Shown piece after piece: positions 9,716-18,578 of a stretch of DNA of 64,000 bases. A program made the translations under genes and the position numbers. The DNA comes from Dokdonella koreensis DS-123. Lineage in GTDB: Bacteria; Pseudomonadota; Gammaproteobacteria; Xanthomonadales; Rhodanobacteraceae. Position 1 is the stretch's first letter. Each line of letters starts with the position of its first letter. The notes under the pieces are model-generated. The model was given only the letters and a program-made list of their open reading frames with translations. It did not search any database and had not been told where the DNA came from. The stretch is from positions 2,336,686 through 2,400,685 of the forward strand of contig NZ_CP015249.1 of NCBI RefSeq assembly GCF_001632775.1, read 5' to 3'.

Positions 9716-10615
9716 TCAGCCGCGTGGATGGAACGCGAACGCCTCGGCCATCGAGGCGTACAGCGCGCGCTGCTCCTCGCTTTCGGCCGGCGGCACGTGC
9801 ACTTCCAGCACGACGATCTGGTCGCCCGCCGGTTCGCCGGGCCAGCCGCGGCCGCGCAGGCGCAGCTTGCGCCCGGTGTCCGAGCCGGGCGGGATGCGCA
9901 GTTCCACGTCGCCGTCCAGCGTCGGCACCGTGACGGTCGCGCCGAGCGCGGCTTCCCACGGCGCCAGGGCGAGCGTATGGACGACGTTGCGCCCCTCCAG
10001 GCGGAACCGCCCGTCACTGCGCAGGCCCACTTCCAGCAGCAGGTCGCCGGGCGGGCCGCCGTTGAGGCCGGGGCTGCCCTGCTTGCCGAGCCGGATCTGC
10101 TGGCCGGGCTGGATCCGCGCGGGAATCTTCACCTCGAGCGTGCGCTCGCCCTGCAGGCCGTCGCGCAGGGTGATCCGCTCGCGGCCGCCGCGCACGGCGG
10201 TCTCCAGATCGATCGCGATCTGCGCGTGCAGGTCGCGGCCACGCCGCGCCACGCTGCGCGGGCCGCCGGCGCCGCCCATGCGGCCGCCGAACAGCGATTC
10301 GAAGAAATCGCTGAAACCGGCGCCCTCGAAGCCGGCCGGATCGAAGTCGCCGCGCTGCTGCCAGTTCGGCGGCGGCCGGAAGTCGTCGCCGGCACGGTAG
10401 CCGCCGGCACGCAGCTGGTCGTACGCGGCCCGGCGCTCGCCGTCCTTGAGCGCCTCGTAGGCCTCGTTGACCGCCTTGAACTTGTCCTCGGCGCCGTCCT
10501 CCTTGCTGACGTCGGGGTGGTATTTGCGCGCCAGGCGCCGGTACGCCGACTTGATCTCGGCGTCCTTCGCATCGGGCTTGACGCCCAGGATTTCGTAGTA
10601 GTCCTTGAACTGCAT
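9716..10615 (-). CDS. cbpA: CbpA-type DnaJ co-chaperone
   Basis: Hsp40-class co-chaperone that stimulates DnaK ATPase activity and delivers substrates. It is 299 residues. The N-terminal J domain carries the essential HPD triad in ARKYHPDVSKE. A short Gly/Phe-rich linker around residues 90-125 follows. Two beta-barrel substrate-binding domains make up the rest. There is no zinc-finger region, which separates it from DnaJ and matches CbpA (E. coli 306 aa). It lies downstream of hsp20 on the same strand, with a hairpin between them, so expression may be partly independent. No CbpM gene is adjacent. Confidence 0.93.
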   Translation of the reverse strand: MQFKDYYEILGVKPDAKDAEIKSAYRRLARKYHPDVSKEDGAEDKFKAVNEAYEALKDGERRAAYDQLRAGGYRAGDDFRPPPNWQQRGDFDPAGFEGAGFSDFFESLFGGRMGGAGGPRSVARRGRDLHAQIAIDLETAVRGGRERITLRDGLQGERTLEVKIPARIQPGQQIRLGKQGSPGLNGGPPGDLLLEVGLRSDGRFRLEGRNVVHTLALAPWEAALGATVTVPTLDGDVELRIPPGSDTGRKLRLRGRGWPGEPAGDQIVVLEVHVPPAESEEQRALYASMAEAFAFHPRG

Positions 10616-10640
10616 GCGTTCTATCTTGCCCGCAAATGAG

Positions 10641-10672
10641 AAAGCCCGCGACGGAGCGAATCCGTCGCGGGC
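10641..10672 (-). terminator. Strong hairpin between hsp20 and cbpA
   Basis: A perfect 12-bp stem (GCCCGCGACGGA with its complement) closes a 5-base loop and is followed on the minus strand by only three T residues. It lies after the hsp20 stop and 26 bases before the cbpA start. It is likely a partial terminator or an mRNA-stabilising hairpin that sets the hsp20:cbpA ratio. Confidence 0.65.
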
Positions 10673-10699
10673 CGGTTCAGGTCTGCTGCCGCAACGGGA

Positions 10700-11143
10700 T
10701 CAGGCGTTGATGGTAATCCGGCGCGGCGTGGTTTCCGGCTTCTTCGGAATCGAAATCTCCAGCACGCCGTGCTTGCCGTGCGCGGTGACGCCGTCGGCGT
10801 CGGCACTGTCGGGCAGCGCGAAGCGCCGATAGAAGACCCCATGCGAGCGCTCGACGCGCGTGAACTTGGTCCCTTCCTCCTTGGTTTCGGCGGTGCGCTC
10901 GCCGCGCAGCGACAGGATGCCCTTGTCCATGTTGATCTCGATGCTCTGCGGATCGACGCCGGGGACGTCGGCCAGGATGACGAAGCGCTTGTCTTCCTCC
11001 TTGATGTCGACCCGGGGTACCCACTGGCTGGTCACGACGTTGGACTGGTCGCTTTCCTCGCCGTTGAAGAAGCGCTCGAAGACCTGACGGAACTCCTGGA
11101 GATCGTTGCGGGCGGCCCACGGCGAATGACGGATGATGCTCAT
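10700..11143 (-). CDS. Small heat-shock protein, Hsp20/alpha-crystallin family
   Basis: ATP-independent holdase of 147 residues. The alpha-crystallin domain spans roughly residues 40-135 (WVPRVDIKEEDKRFVI to VLEISIPKK), with the conserved GVLEI-type box before the C-terminal extension. The C-terminal RITI matches the I-x-I tail motif used for oligomerisation. It is directly downstream of a sigma-32-like promoter and upstream of cbpA, so the two form a heat-shock unit. Confidence 0.95.
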   Translation of the reverse strand: MSIIRHSPWAARNDLQEFRQVFERFFNGEESDQSNVVTSQWVPRVDIKEEDKRFVILADVPGVDPQSIEINMDKGILSLRGERTAETKEEGTKFTRVERSHGVFYRRFALPDSADADGVTAHGKHGVLEISIPKKPETTPRRITINA

Positions 11144-11191
11144 GACGCGTTCCTCGTGTTCGGGTGCGGCTGCGTGCCGCGATGGCAGGCA

Positions 11192-11219
11192 AAATAGGGA
11201 TGCCGCTCCCTGTTTCAAG
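11192..11219 (-). promoter_or_regulatory. Sigma-32 (RpoH) type heat-shock promoter for hsp20
   Basis: On the minus strand CTTGAA (11219-11214) and CCCTATTT (11199-11192) are separated by 14 bases. The E. coli RpoH consensus is CTTGAA, 11-16 bases, CCCCATnT, so only one core base differs. The hsp20 start codon is about 50 bases downstream. Confidence 0.8.
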
Positions 11220-11300
11220 CAGCCGGACCGGTGCCGGCGCGCTGCGCCAGCCACCCTTCGTTTATCCGGGCACCGGACGCCCGCCCTGCAAGGTCCCGCC

Positions 11301-11780
11301 ATGAGCATCCAGCCCGGTGACGCCATTCCCGCCATCGCCCTCACCCTGATCCGCGACGGCATGCACCCGGTCCGCGCCGACACGCTCTTCGCCGGCCGGC
11401 GCATCGTGCTGTTCTCGGTGCCCGGCGCGTTCACGCCGACCTGCTCCTCGCGCCACCTGCCGGGCTATGTCGCGCACTTCACCGACTTCCAGGCGCGCGG
11501 CATCGAGGTGGCCTGCGTGGCGGTCAACGACGCCTACGTCATGCAGGCCTGGGCGTCGAGCCAGAACGTGCCGGCGCAGATGATGATGCTGGCCGACGGC
11601 AACGGCGACTTCGCGCGCGCACTCGGCCTGGAGCTCGACGCCAGCGCCTACGGCATGGGCCTGCGCAGCCGGCGCTTCGCGCTGCTGGCCGAGGACGGCA
11701 TCGTGCGCCTGCTGCAGGTGGAGGCGCCGGGCGAGTTCAAGGCGTCCAGCGCCGAGGCGATGCTGGCCCTGATCGGCTGA
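11301..11780 (+). CDS. Prx5-type peroxiredoxin
   Basis: Thiol peroxidase of 159 residues that reduces H2O2 and organic hydroperoxides. The peroxidatic Cys48 lies in the Prx5 signature PGAFTPTCSSRHLPGY, and Cys72 in VACVAVND is also typical of this subfamily. There is no fused glutaredoxin domain, so reduction must come from a separate glutaredoxin or glutathione. It is divergent from hsp20 and may share stress regulation. Confidence 0.93.
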   Translation: MSIQPGDAIPAIALTLIRDGMHPVRADTLFAGRRIVLFSVPGAFTPTCSSRHLPGYVAHFTDFQARGIEVACVAVNDAYVMQAWASSQNVPAQMMMLADGNGDFARALGLELDASAYGMGLRSRRFALLAEDGIVRLLQVEAPGEFKASSAEAMLALIG

Positions 11781-11873
11781 GCTTCAGCCGGGGACGCGTA
11801 TACCGATTCCACCGCTCGGGCCGTGTCGCACTTGCGTTCCGGCCAGGGATGAATAGACTACGCCAAATATTGA

Positions 11874-11888
11874 ACTAGACGGTATAGT
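11874..11888. promoter_or_regulatory. Palindromic operator before the tetR-efflux operon
   Basis: ACTAGACGGTATAGT is a 15-base imperfect palindrome in which six of the seven base pairs around the central base match. It ends nine bases before the tetR start and contains a TATAGT that could be the -10 element. Position and symmetry suit autorepression by the TetR protein. Confidence 0.6.
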
Positions 11889-11897
11889 CCAGATTCG

Positions 11898-12533
11898 ATG
11901 GAGCCGATGACGACGCCCCTTGCCGGTGCGCGCCACGAGCGCGTACGCGATGCCGCGCGCGCGTTGTGGCTCGAGCACGGCTACCAGACCAGCATGGACG
12001 CGATCGCCCGCCGTGCCGGCTGCTCGAAGCAGACCGTCTACGCGCACTTCGGCAGCAAGGAAGAGCTGTTCCGCCACGTCGTCGAGGACCTGATGGCGCC
12101 GATCATGGCCTGCCTCGAACCCGGCGAGGGCGACCTGGAAGCGACGCTGACGGCGTTCGCGCGCAGCTACGGCGACACCCTGGCCACCGCCGAGACGCAG
12201 GCGCGCAGGCGCATCGCCTTCACCGAGGCGCCGCGTTATCCGGATCTGGCCAAGGGGCTGTACCGCGGCGGCCTGGGCCATCTGGTCGACCGCCTCGCCG
12301 AGGTACTCGGCGAGGCCATGCGGCGCGGCGCGCTCCGCCGGGACGACCCCGCCCAGGCCGCCGAGCTGTTCCTCGGCCTGTGCTTCGGCGTGGAGTCCGA
12401 ACGCCACCTGCTGGGCGTGGCGCGGCGGCGCACGCTGGCCGAGCGCCATGCCTGGACCGATGCCGCGGTCGCCGCGTTCCTGCGCGCCTACGCCCCCTCT
12501 TTCCCTCTTTCCCTTTCCAGGAAGCAGTCATGA
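11898..12533 (+). CDS. TetR/AcrR family transcriptional regulator of the efflux operon
   Basis: A 211-residue regulator. The N-terminal TetR helix-turn-helix is clear (ALWLEHGYQTSMDAIARRAGCSKQTVYAHFGSKEELF broken here into its parts: recognition helix near SKQTVYAHF). The C-terminal domain resembles the AcrR C-terminal ligand-binding type. Its stop codon overlaps the start of the next gene (ATGA), so it is translationally coupled to the efflux genes rather than divergent from them, an arrangement that favours feedback control. Confidence 0.92.
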   Translation: MEPMTTPLAGARHERVRDAARALWLEHGYQTSMDAIARRAGCSKQTVYAHFGSKEELFRHVVEDLMAPIMACLEPGEGDLEATLTAFARSYGDTLATAETQARRRIAFTEAPRYPDLAKGLYRGGLGHLVDRLAEVLGEAMRRGALRRDDPAQAAELFLGLCFGVESERHLLGVARRRTLAERHAWTDAAVAAFLRAYAPSFPLSLSRKQS

Positions 12534-13678
12534 TCCGCATCCCCCGTACGCTGGCGCTGGCCCTGACCTGCACCGCGCTGATCGCCTGCCAGAAGAGCCA
12601 GCCGCCGGCGGCGCCGCCGCCACCCGAGGTCGGCATCATCCAGGTGCAGCCGCAGGCCGTGCCGCTGACGCGCGACCTGGTCGGACGCCTGTCGCCGTTC
12701 CGCAGTGCCGACGTGCGCGCCCGCGTGGCCGGCGTGCTGGTCAAGCGCGTCTATGCCGAGGGCAGCGACGTCAAGGAGGGCGACGTGTTGTTCGAGATCG
12801 ATCCCGCGCCTCTGAAGGCCACGCTGGCGTCGGCCCAGGCCGGGCTGACGCAGGCGCAGGCCGCCGCCGCCAACGCGAAGGCCGCGGCGAACCGCGCACG
12901 CGAACTGATCGGCAAGAACTACGTGTCGCGTTCGGACCTCGACAATGCCGAGGCCACCGAGCGCACCACCGCGGCCCAGGTACAGCAGGCACGCGCCGAG
13001 GTGCAGACCGCGCAGATCAACCTCGGCTACGCCACCGTGCGCGCACCGATCTCCGGCCGTGCCGGCCAGCAACAGGTGACCGAAGGCGCCCTGGTCGGCC
13101 AGGGCACGGCGACGCTGCTGACGACGATCGACCAGCTCGATCCGGTCTACGCCAACTTCACGCTGAGCGTCAGCGACCTGGACCAGCTGCGCGAAGCCGC
13201 CTCGCACGGCGCCATCACGCTGCTGGAGCCGAACAAGGCCGAGGTGGCGCTGACGCGCCAGGACGGCACGCCGACCGGCAGGAACGGGGTGCTGGACTTC
13301 TCCGACGTCACCGTCGACCCGGCCACCGGCAGCGTCGCGCTGCGCGCGCAGATCGCCAACCCGGACCGCACGCTGCTGCCGGGCATGTACGTCACCGGCA
13401 GCCTGTCGCTGGGCCAGATCAACCAGGCGTTCCTGATTCCGCAGTCGGTCCTGCAGCGCGATGCGCAGGGTGCCTACGTGCTGGTCGTCGGCGAGGGCGA
13501 CAAGGTCGAGCGGCGGCCGGTCAAGGCCGACACCCTGCGCAAGGACGCCTGGATCGTCACCGACGGCATCAAGGCCGGCGAGCGGCTGGTCGCCGACGGC
13601 ATCCAGAAGGCGCGCCCGGGGCAGCCGGTCAAGCCGGTCGCCACCGCGGACGCCGGCGCCAAGCCGGCCCAGGGCTGA
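12530..13678 (+). CDS. RND efflux periplasmic adaptor (membrane fusion protein)
   Basis: Adaptor lipoprotein of 382 residues linking the RND pump to an outer-membrane channel. The signal peptide ends in a lipobox (LIAC, Cys about residue 20). A lipoyl half-motif, an alpha-helical hairpin rich in Ala/Gln (about 95-160), the second lipoyl half (YATVRAPISGRAG), a beta-barrel and a membrane-proximal domain follow in the AcrA/MexA order. It starts inside the tetR stop codon and is nine bases upstream of the RND gene. Confidence 0.95.
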   Translation: MIRIPRTLALALTCTALIACQKSQPPAAPPPPEVGIIQVQPQAVPLTRDLVGRLSPFRSADVRARVAGVLVKRVYAEGSDVKEGDVLFEIDPAPLKATLASAQAGLTQAQAAAANAKAAANRARELIGKNYVSRSDLDNAEATERTTAAQVQQARAEVQTAQINLGYATVRAPISGRAGQQQVTEGALVGQGTATLLTTIDQLDPVYANFTLSVSDLDQLREAASHGAITLLEPNKAEVALTRQDGTPTGRNGVLDFSDVTVDPATGSVALRAQIANPDRTLLPGMYVTGSLSLGQINQAFLIPQSVLQRDAQGAYVLVVGEGDKVERRPVKADTLRKDAWIVTDGIKAGERLVADGIQKARPGQPVKPVATADAGAKPAQG

Positions 13679-13687
13679 GGACACGCC

Positions 13688-16600
13688 ATGGCACAGTTCT
13701 TCATCAACCGCCCGGTCTTCGCCTGGGTGGTCGCGATCCTGATCTCGCTCGCCGGCGTGCTGTCGATCTACAGCCTCGGCGTCGAGTCCTACCCCACCAT
13801 CGCGCCGCCGCAGGTCACGATCACCGCCAACTACGCCGGCGCCAGCGCCGACACGGTCGAGAAGACCGTCACCCAGGTGATCGAGCAGCAGCTGACCGGC
13901 ATCGACAACCTGCTCTATTTCAGCTCGCAGTCCAGCTCCAACGGCCGCGTCCAGATCACCGTGACGTTCCAGACCGGCACCGACCCGGATACCGCCCAGG
14001 TCCAGGTGCAGAACAAGGTCGCCCAGGCCGAGCCGCGCCTGCCCTCGGAGGTCACCCAGCAGGGCGTGGTCGTCGCCAAGGCGGCGGCCGGGTTCCTGAT
14101 GGTGATCGGCCTGCGCGCCGATGACGGCGGCATCGACCGCAACGGCCTCAACGACATCGTCGCCTCGCGCGTGCTCGACCAGATCTCGCGCATCAACGGC
14201 GTCGGCGCGACCCAGCAGTTCGGTTCCGAGTACGCGATGCGCATCTGGGTCGACCCGGTCAAGCTGCAGGGCTACGGCCTCTCGGCCAGCCAGCTGACGG
14301 CGGCCATCCGTGCGCAGAACGTGCAGTTCGCCGCCGGCGCGATCGGCTCGCAGCCGACGCTGCCGGGCCAGGAGTTCATGGCGACGATCTCGGCCGACAG
14401 CCGCTTCACCGAACCGGAGCAGTTCGAGAACATCATCGTGCGCGCCAACAGCGACGGCACGACCGTGCGCCTGCGCGACGTCGCCCACGTCGAGTTCGGC
14501 GCGTTCACGTTCGGCTTCGACACCCAGTACAACGGCAAGGCACTGGCGGCCTTCGCGATCCAGCTGTTGCCCGGTGCCAACGCGCTCGACGTCGCCGGTG
14601 CGGTCCGCAAGCGCATGGACGAGCTGTCGGCGAGCTTCCCGGCCGGCGTGGTGTGGTTCTCGCCGTACGACTCGACCACCTTCGTCAACATCTCGATCAA
14701 CGAAGTGGTGCACACGCTGATCGAGGCGATCGTGCTCGTGTTCCTGGTGATGCTGATCTTCCTGCAGAACTTCCGCGCGACGATCATCCCGACGCTGGTG
14801 ATTCCGGTCGCCCTGCTCGGCACCTTCGTCGGCATGCTCGCGCTCGGCTTCACGATCAACCAGCTCAGCCTGTTCGGCATGGTGCTGGCGATCGGCATCA
14901 TCGTCGACGACGCGATCGTCGTGATCGAGAACGTCGAGCGCATCATGAGCGAGGAAGGCCTGTCGCCCAAGGAGGCCACGCGCAAGGCGATGGGGCAGAT
15001 CTCCGGCGCGATCGTCGCGATCACCGTGGTGCTCGCCGCCGTGTTCATTCCCTCGGCGATGCAGTCCGGCGCCGCCGGCGAGATCTACCGCCAGTTCGCA
15101 CTGACGATCGCGGTCTCGATGGGCTTCTCGGCCCTGCTGGCGCTCTCGCTGACGCCGGCGCTCTGCGCCAGCTTCCTCAAGTCCTCGCACGCCCAGAAGC
15201 AGAACGTCGTCTTCCGCACGTTCAACCGCTTCTTCGACTGGATGACCAAGACCTACGTCGGCCACATCGCCAGCGCCGTGCGCCACGCGCCCCGCTGGAT
15301 GGTGCTGTTCGTGGCCCTCAGCGTCGCCGCCGGATACCTGTTCACGCGGCTGCCGACCGGCTTCCTGCCGGAAGAGGACCAGGGCTACGCGCTGGCGATC
15401 GTGCAACTGCCGCCGGGCTCGACCATGGCGCGCAACCAGGCGGTGATGGGGCAGATCTACGAGCGGCTGCAGAAGAACCCGGCGTTCGAGGGCTTCATGC
15501 AGATCTCCGGCTTCAGCTTCCTGGGCCTCGGCGAGAACGTCGGCATGGGCTTCATCCGGCTCAAGGACTGGAGCCAGCGCGACATCACCGCGACCGAGTT
15601 CATCGCCCAGACCAACGGCGCCCTGGCCGACATCAAGGACGCGCAGATCTTCGTGGTCAACCTGCCCACGGTGCAGGGCCTGGGCCAGTTCGGTGGCTTC
15701 GACCTGTTCCTGCAGGACCGCGGCGGCGTCGGCTACGACAAGCTGGTCGAGGCGCGCAACCAGCTGCTCGGCAAGGCCAATGCCGCCGACTCGGGCCTGG
15801 TCGCCGTGCGCCCGAACGGCCTGGAGGACGCGCCGCAGCTGAAGATGACGGTCGACCGCACGCAGGCCGAGGCGCTGGGCCTGTCGGTCAGCGACGTCTA
15901 TGCCTCGATCCAGACGTTCCTGGCGCCCAATTACGTCAACGACTTCTTCTACCAGGGCCGCGTCAAGCGCGTCGTGGTGCAGGCCGACGCACCATTCCGC
16001 GCCACGCCCGACGCCCTCAAGCAGTTCTATACGCCCTCGACACTGGCATCCAGCAGCCTCGGCACGACCTCCTCGAACGGCCAGCTGATGATCCCATTGT
16101 CGAGCGTGGTCACCACCGAGTGGACGAGCTCCTCGCCGTCGCTGATCCGCTTCAACGGCTACTCGGCGATCGAGATCGTCGGCAACCCGGCACCGGGCAG
16201 CAGCTCGGGCGACGCGATGAGCACGATGCAGAACCTGATCGCGGAGCTGCCGGCCGGCTTCGGCTTCGACTGGGCCGGCATGTCCTACCAGGAGATCCTG
16301 TCCGGCAACCAGCAGGCGATGCTCTACATCCTGTCGCTGGTCGTGGTGTTCCTGTGCCTGGCCGCGCTGTACGAGAGCTGGTCGATCCCGACCTCGGTGC
16401 TGCTGGTGGTGCCGCTCGGCGTGCTCGGCTGCATCGCGGCGACGCTGCTGCGCGGGCTGCCCAACGACATCTACTTCAAGATCGGCCTGATCACCGTCGT
16501 CGGCCTGGCCGCGAAGAACGCGATCCTGATCGTCGAGTTCGCGGTCGAGCAGCAGCAGGCCGGCAAGACGCTGCGCGACGGCGTGATCGAAGCAGCGCGC

Positions 16601-16849
16601 CTGCGCCTGCGGCCGATCCTGATGACCTCGATGGCGTTCATCCTGGGCGTGCTGCCGCTGGCGCTCTCCAGCGGTGCCGGCGCCAACTCGCGCCACTCGA
16701 TCGGTACCGGCGTCATCGGCGGCATGCTGTTCGCCACCTTCCTCGGCGTGCTGCTGATCCCGATCTTCTACGTGATCGTCCGCCGCCTGCTGGGCGACCG
16801 TCTCGACGGCAACGGCAAGCCGCCGGCGCGGATCGAAACGGCCCACTGA
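13688..16849 (+). CDS. RND multidrug efflux permease (HAE1, AcrB/MexB type)
   Basis: Inner-membrane proton-driven drug exporter of 1053 residues, the normal size for AcrB homologues. The first helix starts FFINRPVFAWVVAI; the proton-relay Asp pair is in GIIVDDAIVVIENVER of helix 4; the second half repeats the architecture, with GLAAKNAILIVEFA in helix 10. Two large periplasmic loops are present. No outer-membrane factor (OprM/TolC type) gene follows; the operon ends at a strong hairpin. The pump must therefore use a channel encoded elsewhere. The substrate range cannot be told from sequence. Confidence 0.96.
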   Translation: MAQFFINRPVFAWVVAILISLAGVLSIYSLGVESYPTIAPPQVTITANYAGASADTVEKTVTQVIEQQLTGIDNLLYFSSQSSSNGRVQITVTFQTGTDPDTAQVQVQNKVAQAEPRLPSEVTQQGVVVAKAAAGFLMVIGLRADDGGIDRNGLNDIVASRVLDQISRINGVGATQQFGSEYAMRIWVDPVKLQGYGLSASQLTAAIRAQNVQFAAGAIGSQPTLPGQEFMATISADSRFTEPEQFENIIVRANSDGTTVRLRDVAHVEFGAFTFGFDTQYNGKALAAFAIQLLPGANALDVAGAVRKRMDELSASFPAGVVWFSPYDSTTFVNISINEVVHTLIEAIVLVFLVMLIFLQNFRATIIPTLVIPVALLGTFVGMLALGFTINQLSLFGMVLAIGIIVDDAIVVIENVERIMSEEGLSPKEATRKAMGQISGAIVAITVVLAAVFIPSAMQSGAAGEIYRQFALTIAVSMGFSALLALSLTPALCASFLKSSHAQKQNVVFRTFNRFFDWMTKTYVGHIASAVRHAPRWMVLFVALSVAAGYLFTRLPTGFLPEEDQGYALAIVQLPPGSTMARNQAVMGQIYERLQKNPAFEGFMQISGFSFLGLGENVGMGFIRLKDWSQRDITATEFIAQTNGALADIKDAQIFVVNLPTVQGLGQFGGFDLFLQDRGGVGYDKLVEARNQLLGKANAADSGLVAVRPNGLEDAPQLKMTVDRTQAEALGLSVSDVYASIQTFLAPNYVNDFFYQGRVKRVVVQADAPFRATPDALKQFYTPSTLASSSLGTTSSNGQLMIPLSSVVTTEWTSSSPSLIRFNGYSAIEIVGNPAPGSSSGDAMSTMQNLIAELPAGFGFDWAGMSYQEILSGNQQAMLYILSLVVVFLCLAALYESWSIPTSVLLVVPLGVLGCIAATLLRGLPNDIYFKIGLITVVGLAAKNAILIVEFAVEQQQAGKTLRDGVIEAARLRLRPILMTSMAFILGVLPLALSSGAGANSRHSIGTGVIGGMLFATFLGVLLIPIFYVIVRRLLGDRLDGNGKPPARIETAH

Positions 16850-16860
16850 GCGCTGTGCCC

Positions 16861-16887
16861 GCCTCCGGGGTCAGCCCCGGAGGCTTT
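16861..16887 (+). terminator. Terminator of the efflux operon
   Basis: A perfect 10-bp stem (GCCTCCGGGG and its complement) with a 4-base loop starts 12 bases after the RND stop codon and is followed by TTT-GCT. The stem is strong and the T-tract is short. Confidence 0.7.
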
Positions 16888-16981
16888 GCTCGGGTTCTTC
16901 GCCTCTGCGGGCCCATTCCGCTCCGGCTCCGCTCCGGCTCTGTCTCCTGTTTTCGGCTCCGGCTCTGGTTTTTTCGCCCTA

Positions 16982-17137
16982 AAGCAAGCCGAGCATCGGA
17001 GGGCAACGAGGCCGAAGAGGCGCCCCAACTCGCCTCGCTCGGACACGGGGCAGCTCTGCGGCCTGGCCGGCCTGCGATGCTCGACTCGCTTCAGGCGCCA
17101 ACGGCGAGGGCGAGAACGAGGGCGAGGGCGAGGGCCG
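16982..17137. repeat. Dispersed intergenic repeat, copy 1, with hexamer tail
   Basis: This fills most of the 395-base gap between the efflux operon and the convergent RMD1 gene. The core (17022-17103) matches 33215-33297 at about 75 of 83 positions in the same orientation. The left flank (16982-17020) is an imperfect inverted copy of the core's right half, so the unit can fold into one long hairpin around the GCCCC...GGGGC inner pair. The core is followed by five to six degenerate GGCGAG hexamers. Upstream (16915-16975) is a CTCCGG-rich low-complexity run. No credible ORF covers the gap. Confidence 0.75.
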
Positions 17138-17244
17138 ATCGAGTTCCGCAGAGGGGCAAAGAACCTTTGTTTCGCGCCCGGCGGGGTTGCGGGGCGCCCA
17201 CGCATCGGGTCCCGCATGGCCGGACACGGGCGCGGCAAGAGACG

Positions 17245-18360
17245 TCAGTGCCGGAACACGACGATCCCGATCTCCAGTGCGATCAGCAGGGTGATCGCGA
17301 TCTCGAGCACCTCGGCGCGACGGCTCGAGGCTTCCTCGTACAACGCCGAATAGGTGTCGCGGATGATCGCGAGCTTGCGGTCCACGGCGGCGCTGACGTT
17401 CGGCACGCGGAACAGGTCCAGCGCCGCGCTGTAGACGCGTGCCAGGTAGACGTCCTCGGTCACCTGCAGGGCATTGTCGACCTTCTCGGTCAGCTCGGTG
17501 ACTTCCGCGACCATCGTGTAGAGGCGTCGCGCCAGGTGCGCGAAGCGGCGCGAGGCGAGCAGCGACGTCGCGCCGCGGGCCTTCTCGACGCGGTCGTACA
17601 TCAGCGGCAGCTCGTCGTCGAGCAGTTCGTCGTAGTAGCGGAACTCGACGAGCTGCGCGTTCGCGATCTCGATGACGTCGATGACGTCCGAGTCGCCGCG
17701 CGGCTCGTAGATAAAGGCGCGATCCCAGGTCAGCACGACCAGGTCGTCGGCATAGTAGGAAAAGCTGCGGCGCAGGATGTCCCGCGAGGCGTCCTCCGAC
17801 AGCGGCCGCGATTCCCCCGACAGCAGCGCGGCCAGATCCACACTGTCGCGCAGCTGCGCGCCGGTGAGCGGCTGCGCGAGCGTGTGCACCACGCAGAGCA
17901 GGTAGTCCTCCTGCAGCGACGAAGGACCGGGGCGTTCGAGCGCGGAAGCGATGACCGCGCGAACCCGGTCGAGCAGGTCGGTCCACAGCGCGGTGTCCGA
18001 GGCCGGGCCGATGGCCTGGTCGAGCGCGTTGAAGCGGTCCGAGAACTGCGCCCAGTCCAGGTCGCCGACCGGGACGCGCGCCGACAGGGCGACGACGCCG
18101 AAGTCGTGCAGCCTCGCGCCGAGCACCATGCGCGCGCTGCCGCCGCCCAGCTCGATCGTCGACTCGCCCAGCGACAGCTCCAGCGGCGGCACGTTGAACG
18201 CCACCGCCTTGGGTGCCGCCGTGTTCAGGCGGCCGCGGCTGGCGCCCGCGCCGGCCCGGCTGGCCCACAGCGCCTCGGCCCGGCCGAGGTCGATGGCATA
18301 GGCGACGTCGAACAGCCGCATCGCGACGATCTCGCCGGTTCGTACGGTTACGGTGGACAT
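17245..18360 (-). CDS. RMD1/DUF155 family protein with C-terminal membrane anchor
   Basis: A 371-residue protein. The middle (about 195-265) and the C-terminal helices resemble the RMD1/YagE (DUF155) family: an FSYYADDLVVLTWDRAFIYEP strand region, then a long helical stretch with LYEEASSRRAEVLE immediately before one hydrophobic helix (about 350-368) at the very end. Yeast and organellar members sit on mitochondrial inner membranes and assist translation or complex assembly; the bacterial role is unknown. AGGAGAT precedes the ATG at 18360. The fit is by pattern, not alignment, so the family call is moderate. Confidence 0.65.
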   Translation of the reverse strand: MSTVTVRTGEIVAMRLFDVAYAIDLGRAEALWASRAGAGASRGRLNTAAPKAVAFNVPPLELSLGESTIELGGGSARMVLGARLHDFGVVALSARVPVGDLDWAQFSDRFNALDQAIGPASDTALWTDLLDRVRAVIASALERPGPSSLQEDYLLCVVHTLAQPLTGAQLRDSVDLAALLSGESRPLSEDASRDILRRSFSYYADDLVVLTWDRAFIYEPRGDSDVIDVIEIANAQLVEFRYYDELLDDELPLMYDRVEKARGATSLLASRRFAHLARRLYTMVAEVTELTEKVDNALQVTEDVYLARVYSAALDLFRVPNVSAAVDRKLAIIRDTYSALYEEASSRRAEVLEIAITLLIALEIGIVVFRH

Positions 18361-18578
18361 GCCGATCTCCTGTCGCGTGCCCGCCACGAAGCACGGCGGG
18401 CGCATCGGCATCATCGTCCCCGACGTGTTTCAGTACGTCGAGCGGCACCGAAGGCGGAGGCCCGGCATCGCCGGCCGGCGGCGGGAGCCGGTCGCGAGAA
18501 CCGTACCGGCGCCGACCATCGATGCCTTGCCGCGCCTGCCATCCGCCACGCAGCGAGCGGCCCGCCAGCGCACTCGAT

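Noticed and set aside
9716-10615. Assignment as DnaJ
   Set aside because: No CxxCxGxG zinc-finger repeats between the Gly/Phe linker and the C-terminal domain; CbpA fits.
12488-16846. 1452-codon open frame on the minus strand
   Set aside because: It is exactly antisense to the efflux genes, which have clear family motifs. Its composition is that of a shadow frame.
17101-17137. GGCGAG-type hexamer run considered as a CRISPR or coding repeat
   Set aside because: Units are 6 bases, degenerate and without spacers. Better explained as the simple-sequence tail of a dispersed repeat.
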